From contig NZ_SDPV01000002.1 in NCBI RefSeq assembly GCF_004135625.1, forward strand, positions 310,001 to 374,000: a stretch of 64,000 bases of DNA, written 5' to 3'. This document shows, one piece after another, positions 37,819 through 47,078 of this stretch. How positions within the stretch are numbered: position 1 is the stretch's first letter; each line of letters begins with the position of its first letter. Below the pieces are notes generated by a model. That model searched no databases. It was given only the letters and a program-made list of their open reading frames with translations, and was not told the origin of the DNA. The position numbers and the translations under genes are program-made. The DNA is from Pelagerythrobacter rhizovicinus. GTDB taxonomy: Bacteria; Pseudomonadota; Alphaproteobacteria; Sphingomonadales; Sphingomonadaceae.

Positions 37819-38006
37819 CGCATAAGCACATCGTCCCTGTCATTTCGCACCGATCGGCGTCGGCAATGTCCGCGCCAGGAGCGGCACGGCAGTCAGGGCG
37901 AGCATGCGCCCATGCGAGCGGGCCTTCCCGACCGCGCCTCTGCAAAGGCACACCGGTCCGTGCCGGACGATGGACTTGAACTTCTACGCCCCCGGGGAGG
38001 CGGCGG
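37819..38006. other. Convergent intergenic region, no gene seen
   Basis: This 188-base stretch lies between the GH2 and GH144 stops. It holds only weak dyads, for example GGCAC/GTGCC around 37948-37965. I see no strong terminator and no open frame that looks coding. Confidence 0.4.
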
Positions 38007-39521
38007 CTATTCCGCTGCCGCTCCTTCCAGCCAGCCGCCGGTGAAGCCGAGGCGCTCAAGGCCGCGACGGATATGCGGGTTCTTGCGCATCGTGCGCCAC
38101 ACCAGGCCGCTGCGGTGGTTCTCCATCATGGCGAGGATCGGGCCCTGGTCGATGCCGATGTAGTCCCGCGCGATCCAGCCGAGCTCGGGATCGACGGTGC
38201 CGCTGGGGCTGCCCGTGTCGATGAAGGTATAGCTGGGATTGAACGCGTCCTTGAAGCCGTACTTCGTGTAGAGCTTGTTGCCGTAAGCTTCGCGCATGTT
38301 CATCAATGCGTCGATCGCCACTTCGGGCGCGAAAGGCACCGAACCGCCCGTCGCGGTCGGGACGATCGTCCCGTCATCGACCACGCGCTCTTCGCTCACG
38401 CCCCGCGCGGAATAGCCCATGAAGGTCCGCGGTTTGCCATTCACCACCCGGCCGTTTGCCGCACCGGTCGGCCCGTCGGAAGCTGTCCAGCCCCAGATGT
38501 CGGCCGAGTAGCCGACCCAGTCGTTCGGATTATCAGCACCATAGGCGCGTTGGCTCAGCGTCGCGCGGCGGCTGTTCTCGAAGTAATCGATGCCCTTCCC
38601 GCGCATGAATTCGTCCTGGATGCCGCGGAAATCGACCCAGACGTGGCTGTACTGGTGCCCGAACAACGGCTCGAACTGCAGATGCTCGTAGCCGTGGTAG
38701 GTGCCCCAGTCCTTCTCCAGGTTCGCGGCCCACCCGGTATCCCAGGCGTCCTTCCCGATCGGATGCGTCGGCGATCCGGCGGCGAGGATATAGACCAGCA
38801 TGCCTTCGTTGTAGCCGACCCAGTCGTGCGTTCCGAAGTCGCCATTCTCCCCGCGCTCGGGATACCAGCCCATCGCGATCGCCTTGCCGCTGCCGCCATT
38901 GGCGGAGGGGATGTCGCTGTTCTCGCGCTGGACGAAAGTCCAGTCGACGCGGCGGTAGATCTTTTCGGCGAGATCGCGGATTTCCGATTCCACCGCAGTG
39001 TCGCGGTCGAAGTAGCTCTGCGCGAAGAGCACGCCGCCGAGCAGCAGCGAGGTGTCGACCGTCGAAAGCTCGGTCTTGCCGCGACGCGTGCCGTCTTCGT
39101 TGGTGAGAAAATGGTAGAAGAAGCCCTTGTATCCCGTGTTGCCCGAGACCTCCGCCCCCTGCGGCGCATTCCAGTAGAACTCCAGGCAGTCGCGCGTGCG
39201 CTGCGCGGCTTCCTCACGCGTAACATAACCGCGTTCGGCGCCGATGCCGTAGGCCGTCAGCGCGAACCCCGTCGCCGCGATTGAGGAGAACGGATTGCTC
39301 GGCCAGCGATCGGGCGCGAGGCAGCGCTGTGTGTCCGTGGTTTCCCAGAAATAATCGAACGTACGGCGCGAGAGCTGCTCGGCGAACTCCGCCTGCGTGA
39401 GCTGGGGCAGCGTTGCAGCGGAATTCTCCGTCACTCCGGCAGGAGGCGGCGTGGCGATAGACGTGCACCCGGCCAGCGCCAGAAGCGGCAGCGCAAGCGA
39501 TCCGAGACGGAAGGTCATCAT
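38007..39521 (-). CDS. GH144-type glucoamylase-like lipoprotein, probable endo-beta-1,2-glucanase
   Basis: The 504-residue lipoprotein (lipobox LAGC, C19) is of the glycoamylase (PF10091-type) family. It has RRTFDYFWE, AATGFALTAYGIG, GFFYHFL, STVDTSLLLGG, GYNEGMLVYILA, HQYSHVWVDFR and GIDQGPIL in the order seen in that family. Characterised members are GH144 endo-beta-1,2-glucanases. The lipobox puts it in the periplasm or at the cell surface. ATG 39521 follows TTGGGAGCT. It comes after the TonB receptor gene across a strong hairpin and is probably in its transcript. The activity is inferred from the family. Confidence 0.85.
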   Translation of the reverse strand: MMTFRLGSLALPLLALAGCTSIATPPPAGVTENSAATLPQLTQAEFAEQLSRRTFDYFWETTDTQRCLAPDRWPSNPFSSIAATGFALTAYGIGAERGYVTREEAAQRTRDCLEFYWNAPQGAEVSGNTGYKGFFYHFLTNEDGTRRGKTELSTVDTSLLLGGVLFAQSYFDRDTAVESEIRDLAEKIYRRVDWTFVQRENSDIPSANGGSGKAIAMGWYPERGENGDFGTHDWVGYNEGMLVYILAAGSPTHPIGKDAWDTGWAANLEKDWGTYHGYEHLQFEPLFGHQYSHVWVDFRGIQDEFMRGKGIDYFENSRRATLSQRAYGADNPNDWVGYSADIWGWTASDGPTGAANGRVVNGKPRTFMGYSARGVSEERVVDDGTIVPTATGGSVPFAPEVAIDALMNMREAYGNKLYTKYGFKDAFNPSYTFIDTGSPSGTVDPELGWIARDYIGIDQGPILAMMENHRSGLVWRTMRKNPHIRRGLERLGFTGGWLEGAAAE

Positions 39522-39538
39522 AGCTCCCAAAGTCAGGA

Positions 39539-39580
39539 GGGCGCCCGGTCAAGGGAGGAGGAGGGGATGACCGGGCGCCC
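39539..39580 (-). promoter_or_regulatory. 13-bp perfect hairpin between receptor and GH144 genes
   Basis: GGGCGCCCGGTCA and TGACCGGGCGCCC are perfect complements around a 16-base purine/pyrimidine-biased loop. In the minus-strand RNA the hairpin sits after the TonB receptor stop and just before the GH144 ribosome site, without a following U run. It may protect the upstream message and lower expression of the downstream gene. Confidence 0.65.
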
Positions 39581-39594
39581 GAACAGTGTGACGA

Positions 39595-42500
39595 TCAGAA
39601 CGAGAAGCCGGCGGAGAACTTGATCGTGCGGGGTGGATTGCCCCCAACGCCGAAGCCGGTCCGCTCACCATAGATCGTGGGCGAGCTTTCGGTCCGTGTG
39701 TCGTCCGCCGGATTGTTGTTGAAGTTGGTGTAGTTCCGATCGTTGAACAGGTTGATGATGTCGACCCGGAAGCGGACCCGCGACTCGTCGCTCAGAAAGC
39801 TCATTGGAATGTACTTCGTGAACGCCAGGTCCATCTGCCGCCGGCCCCAACGATCGCCATTGCCGTCCTGCCAGATGCCGACGATCGTACGTTCGAAAGG
39901 ATCGGAGAGATTGCGGAATGCCTTCATATAACGTGGTGATTCCAGCGTGAACTTCGCTGAAAGCGCAGCCTCGAACGGCAGGTCGACACTACCCGCAGCG
40001 ACGAAGCGGTGGCGCGGCACGCCCGATGAGGTCAGAACAGGATAATCTTCAATCGACGGATAATCGAGCGAGAAGACTTCGCCGTACTGACGGTTCTCCT
40101 CCGCCTCCGTATAAGTGTACGTCGCGCTAAGGCTCCAGGGCGAAGACGGCGAATAGTTCTTGGTGAACTTGAGGTAGGCGGAATCGGAGCTGGTTTCGAG
40201 CCCATTGTCGCCAAGGATCAGGTTACCGTAACCGGGAGGGCTGAAGCTCCACGGAGTCTGCGGCGTCTCGCCGGGCGCGGGGTTCGGCTGGAAGTACGAA
40301 CCGTCCGGCCGGCGGTTGCCGAGCAGGAAGACGAAGCCATCCTTGCTCTCGACGTGCGTGTACCCGGCTTCGAGTTCCACCTGCTCGAAGCGCGTGCGCA
40401 GGCCCAGGCTGAACTGGTCCGAATAGGGCATCTTCAGATCGTTGTTGATGAACCGCAGTTCACTGCCCCCGCCGGGAGTGCTCTCGGCCAGCTGCGCCAG
40501 CCCTTCCGGCGTCAGGTAGATCGGATCCCACGGAACGCAGGTCGGCGAGGGGTTGCATTCGTTGAGCGGATCGCCCGTGTCGAAGTTGAATGTGCGCGTG
40601 GTGAACGAACCGACGCTGATCTCCTGCTGGAGGAAATCAAACTGGTTGCGGTCGTAGGAACGGCCGTAGCCGCCGAACAGCACGAACCGCGCCTCCTCGT
40701 CGAGTTCGTAGCTGAACCCGACACGTGGCTGGAACGCGCCCATGAACGGCTCGCGCTCGCTGCCGGTCGAGATGTAATCGTTGATGTCGTAGTTGGCGTT
40801 CGCGAGATTCGGATAGAGAGGCTCGCCCGTAGCAGGATCGAGCGTCTGGCCCGTTACGAGATCGACGACGTCCTGATCGTGGGCGAAGTCGAGGTACGCC
40901 GGCGTCTTCTCGTAGTCCCAGCGAATGCCGAGATTGAGCGTCAGGCGATCGGTAACCTCCCAATCGTCCTGAATGTAGACGCCGAACTGGAAGTTGTCGG
41001 ATTCGATCTGCGATTCACCGAAGCCGCTCTCGTATCCGAACTGGACGCGATAGGGGATCACGTCGTTGAACGTGATACCACCACCGGGATTGAAGGCGAC
41101 GTTGTAGGTGTAGGTCGGGTTCAGGTTGTTCCGCTGAAGCGAGTTCAGCGTTACCCACTTCGCCTTTATGCCAGCCTTGATCGTGTGCCGATCGAAGCCG
41201 GTGTAGGTGAAGTCGTTCTGGATGCCCCAGCCTTCCTGCCCCTTGTTCTGATAGTTGGAGCTACCTCCCACATGGAGGAGATTGCCCCGCTCCGTTTCGG
41301 CGGGATCTTCCGCTCGGGGCGCGGCATAAGCGAACAGGAACGACGGCTCGAATAGTGCAGGCGTGGGCGCCCATTTCACGTCTTCATAAGTGAGCTTGAG
41401 GTCGTTGACCCACGTGTCCGCGCTATGCTCCCACCGCGCGGTGCCCCGCAGCTCCTCGGTATTGACGAGACTCCGCCTCGAAAGGGAGTTGATACCTCCC
41501 GCCACATTCTCGCCCGTCTCGTCACGATACTTCACTGAGAACTCGACAAGGTCGGAATCACTCGGAGAGATGTCGATCTTCCCGAAGTACAGGTTCTCAT
41601 TGAAGGTTTCGTTGGTCGTTCCGAAGGCGTCTCGATATTCCTCGGGAAAGAAGCTCGGCTCCCGCCCAAGGCCGGGGGTGATGTCCACCGGTCGCTGGAT
41701 GCGCTTGCCTTCATAAGCGACGAAGAAGTGCATGACATCCTTGATGATCGGACCACCCAGTGATCCGCCGAACTGCATGTCCTTCGTCTCGACCTTCACG
41801 CCATCGTCTTCGTATAGCTCCGACGGTGTCGGGTCGCGCAGGTCCTGGTTGGTAAAGTCGAAAAAGCCTTCACCGTGGAATTCGTTAGTGCCCGATTTGG
41901 TGACCGCGGTGATCGCGACCGAACTCACCTGATCGAACTCCGCCTTATAGTTGGAGCTAATAACGCGGTACTCGCCGATGGCGAGCTGGGGGAAGGGGTT
42001 GCCGGGCGAGGAATCCTGACCGGTGATGCCGTTCTTGAGGACGTAGTCCTTCTGTCCCACGCCATCGATGAAGACGTTGACCGTACTGCTGTCCTGTGCA
42101 CCCCCTTGCAGGCGCGACTGACCGTTGGCACCCGTCACGAACATCACGCCCGGCGCGAGGTCGGCAAAGGCCAGGAAGTTGCGGTTGTTCTGCGGAAGCT
42201 GCTCGATCAGGCGCTGGGTGATGTTGACGCCGACTTCGCCGCCTTCCATCGTGCGGATCCGGTCGGCAGTGACGAGGATTTCCCCGCCGGTCGAACCCGG
42301 CAGTTCCTCACCACCGGCAGGTGCGGTCTGCGGCGCAGCGAGATCAAAGTCGAGCACCGCGTCCTGCGCCACCAGAAGCGTGAACTGATCGGTCTGCCGC
42401 ACGCCGTCGGCCGTCGTGATCTCAAGGCGATAGATGCCGGGACGTAGAGAAGCGAATTGATAGCTGCCATCGGCGCCGACCGTGGAGATACGACGGATGC

Positions 42501-42708
42501 CGGTGTTCACCTCGATCGCGGCGACCTGCGTTACGCCTTCCACGCCCGTGATCCGGCCGCGCAGCGAGGCAGTCGATTCCTGCGCATGCGCCGGTGCGAC
42601 CATGGCGAGCGACATGGCACCGCCGGCGACGCCGAGAGCGAGCGCCGCGGCGAGCTTGCGGCCGACGCCGATGCGGGTGTTGCGGGTGCGGGATTGGGTA
42701 TGCGGCAT
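39595..42708 (-). CDS. TonB-dependent receptor with carboxypeptidase-like N-terminal domain
   Basis: The 1037-residue receptor has a long signal peptide ending AHAQ (near residue 43), a carboxypeptidase-regulatory-like beta domain (about 45-130), a plug (about 135-290) and a 22-strand barrel ending in FSAGFSF with the terminal Phe. This Oar-like form is common in sphingomonads and stands in for SusC; no SusD is present. It should carry glycan fragments over the outer membrane. ATG 42708 follows GGGGAGGAATAC. It shares a regulatory region with the divergent GH3 gene. Confidence 0.92.
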   Translation of the reverse strand: MPHTQSRTRNTRIGVGRKLAAALALGVAGGAMSLAMVAPAHAQESTASLRGRITGVEGVTQVAAIEVNTGIRRISTVGADGSYQFASLRPGIYRLEITTADGVRQTDQFTLLVAQDAVLDFDLAAPQTAPAGGEELPGSTGGEILVTADRIRTMEGGEVGVNITQRLIEQLPQNNRNFLAFADLAPGVMFVTGANGQSRLQGGAQDSSTVNVFIDGVGQKDYVLKNGITGQDSSPGNPFPQLAIGEYRVISSNYKAEFDQVSSVAITAVTKSGTNEFHGEGFFDFTNQDLRDPTPSELYEDDGVKVETKDMQFGGSLGGPIIKDVMHFFVAYEGKRIQRPVDITPGLGREPSFFPEEYRDAFGTTNETFNENLYFGKIDISPSDSDLVEFSVKYRDETGENVAGGINSLSRRSLVNTEELRGTARWEHSADTWVNDLKLTYEDVKWAPTPALFEPSFLFAYAAPRAEDPAETERGNLLHVGGSSNYQNKGQEGWGIQNDFTYTGFDRHTIKAGIKAKWVTLNSLQRNNLNPTYTYNVAFNPGGGITFNDVIPYRVQFGYESGFGESQIESDNFQFGVYIQDDWEVTDRLTLNLGIRWDYEKTPAYLDFAHDQDVVDLVTGQTLDPATGEPLYPNLANANYDINDYISTGSEREPFMGAFQPRVGFSYELDEEARFVLFGGYGRSYDRNQFDFLQQEISVGSFTTRTFNFDTGDPLNECNPSPTCVPWDPIYLTPEGLAQLAESTPGGGSELRFINNDLKMPYSDQFSLGLRTRFEQVELEAGYTHVESKDGFVFLLGNRRPDGSYFQPNPAPGETPQTPWSFSPPGYGNLILGDNGLETSSDSAYLKFTKNYSPSSPWSLSATYTYTEAEENRQYGEVFSLDYPSIEDYPVLTSSGVPRHRFVAAGSVDLPFEAALSAKFTLESPRYMKAFRNLSDPFERTIVGIWQDGNGDRWGRRQMDLAFTKYIPMSFLSDESRVRFRVDIINLFNDRNYTNFNNNPADDTRTESSPTIYGERTGFGVGGNPPRTIKFSAGFSF

Positions 42709-42810
42709 GTATTCCTCCCCATAAGCGGCCGCGCTTTCAGCACGATCCGACAAGCTGCTCACGCGGCAGGGGCCCATCGCCCACTGCCGAATCAAAATTT
42801 GCAAAGGTCT

Positions 42811-42824
42811 TGTAACCGGTTTCA
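42811..42824. promoter_or_regulatory. LacI-type operator, site 2 (receptor/GH3 divergent region)
   Basis: TGTAACCGGTTTCA is a near-perfect 14-base palindrome in the 209 bases between the TonB receptor and GH3 starts. For GH3 it overlaps a possible -35 TTGTAA (42810-42815), with TATAGC (42834-42839) 18 bases on. It can serve both divergent promoters. Confidence 0.7.
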
Positions 42825-42917
42825 TATCGCCTGTATAGCCTCCCCACACAGGCCGATTCTGGTATTCGTTCAAGAGCTACGTCCGCGGACTAGGCGGGCG
42901 GGCGCGGGGAGAGAGAC

Positions 42918-45242
42918 ATGATCAAAACAGCCCGAATCCTGCTCGCCGGCGCCGCGGCGATGGCGCTCGCCGGGTGCGCAACCGCCCAGGCTCAGCCAGC
43001 CGCCACGACCACATCCACGAACGCCGTGCCGATCAGGCAGGCAGAGCCCGAATGGGCGCGCCTCGACCCCGAGATGGACGCATTTCTCGACGAGCTGATC
43101 GCGAAGATGACGCTGCAGGAGAAGGTCGGCCAGCTCACCCTGCTGACCAGCGATTGGGAGTCGACCGGCCCCACCATGCGCGAAGGCTACAAGCAGGATA
43201 TCGCTGCGGGCCGCGTCGGCGCGATCTTCAATGCCTATACCGCCAAGTACACGCGCGAGCTGCAGCAGATGGCGGTCGAGGGCACGCGGCTCGGGATCCC
43301 TCTGCTGTTCGGCTATGACGTGATCCACGGCCACCGCACGATCTTCCCGATCTCCCTCGGCGAAGCCGCAAGCTGGGATCTCGAGGCAATCGAGAAGTCG
43401 GCGCGCGTGTCTGCGCAGGAGGCGTCGGCGGAGGGTATCCACTGGACGTTCTCGCCGATGGTCGACATCGCGCGCGATGCCCGCTGGGGGCGAATCTCCG
43501 AGGGTGCCGGAGAAGACGTTTTTCTGGGCAGCGAGATCGCGCGGGCCCGTGTGCGCGGTTATCAGGGAGAGGATCTCGGCGCGACGGACACCGTGCTCGC
43601 AACCGCCAAGCACTTCGCCGCCTACGGGGCAGCGCAGGCGGGCCGCGACTACCACACGGTCGACATTTCCGAACGCACGCTACGCGACATCTACCTTCCC
43701 CCGTTCAAGGCCGCGGTGGACGAGGGCGTTGCCACGTTCATGACCTCGTTCAACGAGTACGATGGCATTCCCGCGAGCGGCAGCAAATTCCTGCTCACCG
43801 ACGTGCTGCGCCACGAATGGGGCTTCGACGGGTTTGTCGTAACCGATTACACGTCGATCAACGAGATGGTCCCGCACGGCTATTCCAAGGATCTCGTCCA
43901 GGCCGGCGAGCAGGCTATCGACGCCGGGGTCGACATGGACATGCAGGGCGCGGTGTACATGGAGAACCTCGCCAAGTCGGTCGAGGAAGGGCGTGTCGAC
44001 ATCGAACGCATCGACGAGGCCGTGCGCCGCATCCTCGAGATGAAGTACCGCCTCGGCCTGTTCGAGGATCCTTACCGATATTCCGATCAGGCGCGGCAGG
44101 ACGCGACGCTCTACAGGCCAGACTTCCTGGAAGCCGCGCGCGACGTAGCGCGCAAGTCGATGGTCCTGCTGAAGAACGAAGGCGACGCCCTGCCGCTGAC
44201 TGCGCAGGCGCAGTCGATCGCCGTGATCGGCCCGCTCGGCAACAGCAAGACCGACATGATCGGCAGTTGGTCCGCGGCCGGCGATCGGCAGACGCGGCCT
44301 GTTACCATCCTCGAAGGCCTGCAGGCACGCGCCGGCGAAGGCGTGACCGTCGAATACGCGAAAGGCGCGAGCTACGCCTTCGAGGACGAGGGCGAGACCG
44401 ACGGCTTCGCCGAAGCGATCGCACTGGCGGAGAAGGCCGACGTGGTGATCGCCGCGATGGGCGAACGCTGGGACATGACCGGCGAGGCCGCCAGCCGCAC
44501 CTCGCTCGACCTGCCCGGCAACCAGCAGGCCCTGCTCGAGAAGCTGGTCGCGACGGGCAAACCGGTAATACTCGTCGTGCTGAGCGGGCGGCCGAACACG
44601 ATCACCTGGGCGAACGAGAACGTGCCGGCGATCCTGCACGCCTGGTATCCCGGCACGCAAGGCGGCCATGCGGTCGCGGACGTGCTCTTCGGCGACTACA
44701 ACCCGTCCGGCAAGCTGCCGGTGACCTTCCCCCGCGTGGTCGGCCAGTCGCCGATCCACTACGACATGAAGAACACCGGCCGCCCGATCGAGCTCGGTGC
44801 GCCGGGTGCGAAATATGTCTCACGCTATCTCAACACGCCGAACGATCCCCTGTATCGCTTCGGTTACGGCCTCAGCTACACGACGTTCGGCTACTCGCCG
44901 GTCACGCTCTCGGCCTCATCGATGGGACCGGAGGGATCGATCACCGCGAGCGCGACGATCACCAACACAGGTGATCGTGCCGGTGAGGAAGTCGTGCAGC
45001 TCTACGTCCGCGACCTCGTGGGTTCGGTGACACGGCCGGTGCAGGAGCTCAAGGGCTTCGAGAAGATCATGCTCCAGTCAGGTGAGGCGCGCGCCGTCAG
45101 CTTCACGCTGCGGCCCGAGGATCTCGCTTTCACCCGCGCCGACATGAGCCACGGGTGGGAGCCTGGCGAGTTCCAGCTCTGGATCGCGCCCTCCTCCGGC
45201 GCGAAGGCGAGCACGCCGGTCACCTTCACGATCACGGAGTGA
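42918..45242 (+). CDS. GH3 family beta-glucosidase lipoprotein (BglX-like)
   Basis: The 774-residue enzyme has a lipobox LAGC (C20), the GH3 N-terminal barrel with GRISEGAGED, AKHFAAYG and nucleophile D310 in FVVTDYTS, the alpha/beta sandwich (about 395-600), and a C-terminal FnIII-like domain. The layout is that of periplasmic BglX-type beta-glucosidases, which take glucose from beta-linked oligosaccharides. Linkage is not decided. It starts 93 bases after the operator and its stop overlaps the sulfatase start. Confidence 0.93.
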   Translation: MIKTARILLAGAAAMALAGCATAQAQPAATTTSTNAVPIRQAEPEWARLDPEMDAFLDELIAKMTLQEKVGQLTLLTSDWESTGPTMREGYKQDIAAGRVGAIFNAYTAKYTRELQQMAVEGTRLGIPLLFGYDVIHGHRTIFPISLGEAASWDLEAIEKSARVSAQEASAEGIHWTFSPMVDIARDARWGRISEGAGEDVFLGSEIARARVRGYQGEDLGATDTVLATAKHFAAYGAAQAGRDYHTVDISERTLRDIYLPPFKAAVDEGVATFMTSFNEYDGIPASGSKFLLTDVLRHEWGFDGFVVTDYTSINEMVPHGYSKDLVQAGEQAIDAGVDMDMQGAVYMENLAKSVEEGRVDIERIDEAVRRILEMKYRLGLFEDPYRYSDQARQDATLYRPDFLEAARDVARKSMVLLKNEGDALPLTAQAQSIAVIGPLGNSKTDMIGSWSAAGDRQTRPVTILEGLQARAGEGVTVEYAKGASYAFEDEGETDGFAEAIALAEKADVVIAAMGERWDMTGEAASRTSLDLPGNQQALLEKLVATGKPVILVVLSGRPNTITWANENVPAILHAWYPGTQGGHAVADVLFGDYNPSGKLPVTFPRVVGQSPIHYDMKNTGRPIELGAPGAKYVSRYLNTPNDPLYRFGYGLSYTTFGYSPVTLSASSMGPEGSITASATITNTGDRAGEEVVQLYVRDLVGSVTRPVQELKGFEKIMLQSGEARAVSFTLRPEDLAFTRADMSHGWEPGEFQLWIAPSSGAKASTPVTFTITE

Positions 45243-46930
45243 AGACGGTGGGTCGGCCCAGGATCGCTCTCGCCGCCGCGCTCTGCACACTGGCGCTGCC
45301 GGCATGCGCCACGCTGCCGGAGGACACTCCACGCCATGCGGCGGGACCTTCCGCGGCGCCGCAGGAAGAACGGCAGAGACCGAACATCGTGTTCATCATG
45401 TCGGACGATCACGCCTATCAGGCGGTCTCCGCCTATGGGAGCGAGATCAGCCGCCTGGCGCCCACCCCGAACATCGACCGTATCGCCCGGAACGGCGCGA
45501 TCTTCCTCAACAGCTACGTCACCAACTCGCTGTGCGGCCCGAGCCGCGCGACAATGCTGACCGGCCAGTTCAGCCACATGCACGGCTTCACCAAGAACGG
45601 CCAGAGGTTCGACAATTCGATGTGGAACTGGCCGCGGGCGCTGGGCCAGCAGGGGTACGAGACCGCGCTCTTCGGCAAGTGGCACCTCAATTATTCGCCC
45701 GAGGGTGCTGGCTTCGGTGCCTGGAAGGTGCTCGACGATCAGGGCAAGTACTACAACCCCGACATCATCACGCCCGAAGGCCGCGGCGTGGTCGAGGGTT
45801 ATGCGACCGACCTGGTCACCGACTACAGCCTCGAGTGGCTGGAAGAGGAGCGCGATCCCGACAAGCCGTTCGCGATCCTGATTCACCACAAGGCGCCGCA
45901 CCGCAACTTCATGCCCGCCATCCGGCACCTGCAGAAGTATCTCGGCACCGAGTTCCCGGTGCCGACCAACTACTTCGACCACTACGACGGTCGTCCTGCC
46001 GCCGCGGCGCAGGAAATGAATATCTACGAGGACATGTACGAAGGCCACGACCTTCACATGACCGAGGAGGTCGGATCGAGCGAGCTGCGCTTCGACCGCT
46101 GGCCCGACGATTTCGCGCGCATGACGCCCGAGCAGCGCGCCGCATGGGATGCGCGGCTGCAGGCGAACAACGACGCCGTGAACAAGGCCGATCTCCACGG
46201 CCGCGACCTCGCGCTGTGGAAGTACCAGCGCTATATGAACCAGTATCTCGCGACCGTCAGCGCCGTGGACGAGAGCGTTGGGCGCGTGCTCGACTGGCTG
46301 GAGCGGACCGGGCTCGATGAGAACACGATCGTCGTCTACACCTCCGATCAGGGTTTCTACCTCGGCGAGCACGGCTGGTTCGACAAGCGCTTCATGTACG
46401 AGGAATCGCTGCGCACGCCGCTGGTCATGCAGTACCCGGGGCACATCGCGCCGGGCACGCGAGTGGAGGCGCCGGTGCAGAACGTCGACTACGCGCCGAC
46501 TTTCCTCGATTTCGCCGGGCTGCCGATCCGCGATACGATCCAGGGCCGCTCGCTACGCGAAGTGGTCGACGACGGCGGGGCGCCTGCGGACTGGCGTGAG
46601 GACATCTATTACCACTACTACGAGTATCCCGGCTTCCATTCGGTCCGCGCGCACTACGGCGTGCGCACCGACCGCTACAAGCTGATGCGCTTCTACGGCG
46701 ACATCAACGCATGGGAGTTCTACGACCTCGCGACCGACCCCACCGAGATGCATAACCGGATCGATGACCCATCGGCGCAGGACGTCATCGCCGAGCTCAA
46801 GGGCAAGTTGGTGGAGCTGCGTGCACAGTACAAGGACAGCGACGGTCCCGCAGTGGACGACCCGTTGTCGGCGGTCGCCAAGGGGAAGCGGGACGCGCAG
46901 GCCGCTGCGGGACTTCACCACCATCATTGA
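45239..46930 (+). CDS. Type I sulfatase lipoprotein
   Basis: The 563-residue enzyme has a lipobox LPAC (C23), the metal-binding IVFIMSDDHAY strand, and the formylglycine motif C99-G-P-S-R with a following TMLTG, so it is a Cys-type sulfatase that needs a formylglycine-generating enzyme. It also has GKWHL, HKAPH and YTSDQGFYLGEHGWFDK. It resembles GlcNAc-6-sulfatase and iduronate-sulfatase-like groups. The start is GTG 45239, overlapping the GH3 stop by 4 bases (GTGA); no ATG fits. The protein ends in four His residues. Action on a phosphoester or phosphonate instead of a sulfate ester is possible for this superfamily. Confidence 0.9.
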   Translation: MKTVGRPRIALAAALCTLALPACATLPEDTPRHAAGPSAAPQEERQRPNIVFIMSDDHAYQAVSAYGSEISRLAPTPNIDRIARNGAIFLNSYVTNSLCGPSRATMLTGQFSHMHGFTKNGQRFDNSMWNWPRALGQQGYETALFGKWHLNYSPEGAGFGAWKVLDDQGKYYNPDIITPEGRGVVEGYATDLVTDYSLEWLEEERDPDKPFAILIHHKAPHRNFMPAIRHLQKYLGTEFPVPTNYFDHYDGRPAAAAQEMNIYEDMYEGHDLHMTEEVGSSELRFDRWPDDFARMTPEQRAAWDARLQANNDAVNKADLHGRDLALWKYQRYMNQYLATVSAVDESVGRVLDWLERTGLDENTIVVYTSDQGFYLGEHGWFDKRFMYEESLRTPLVMQYPGHIAPGTRVEAPVQNVDYAPTFLDFAGLPIRDTIQGRSLREVVDDGGAPADWREDIYYHYYEYPGFHSVRAHYGVRTDRYKLMRFYGDINAWEFYDLATDPTEMHNRIDDPSAQDVIAELKGKLVELRAQYKDSDGPAVDDPLSAVAKGKRDAQAAAGLHHHH

Positions 46931-47015
46931 CAGGGGTCAGCGGATCCGCGCCTACGTATGCAGATTGACGCGGCGCGGTTTCCGCGGATGAGTTGTGATG
47001 GAAGAGAATCGTTCG

Positions 47016-47029
47016 TGCAACCGGTTACA
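47016..47029. promoter_or_regulatory. LacI-type operator, site 3 (before the MFS sugar gene)
   Basis: TGCAACCGGTTACA differs from a perfect palindrome at one position. It lies 49 bases before the MFS start, in the 148 bases after the sulfatase. A GACATA at 47034-47039 could be part of a -10 element. Confidence 0.7.
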
Positions 47030-47078
47030 CGATGACATAAGCGGTTCAAGCGCGTGATTTGTTGGGAGGAATGCAAAT

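Noticed and set aside
46919-46930. HHHH at the sulfatase end as a vector tag
   Set aside because: The flanking DNA continues as natural sequence into the operator and MFS gene, and the codons are mixed.
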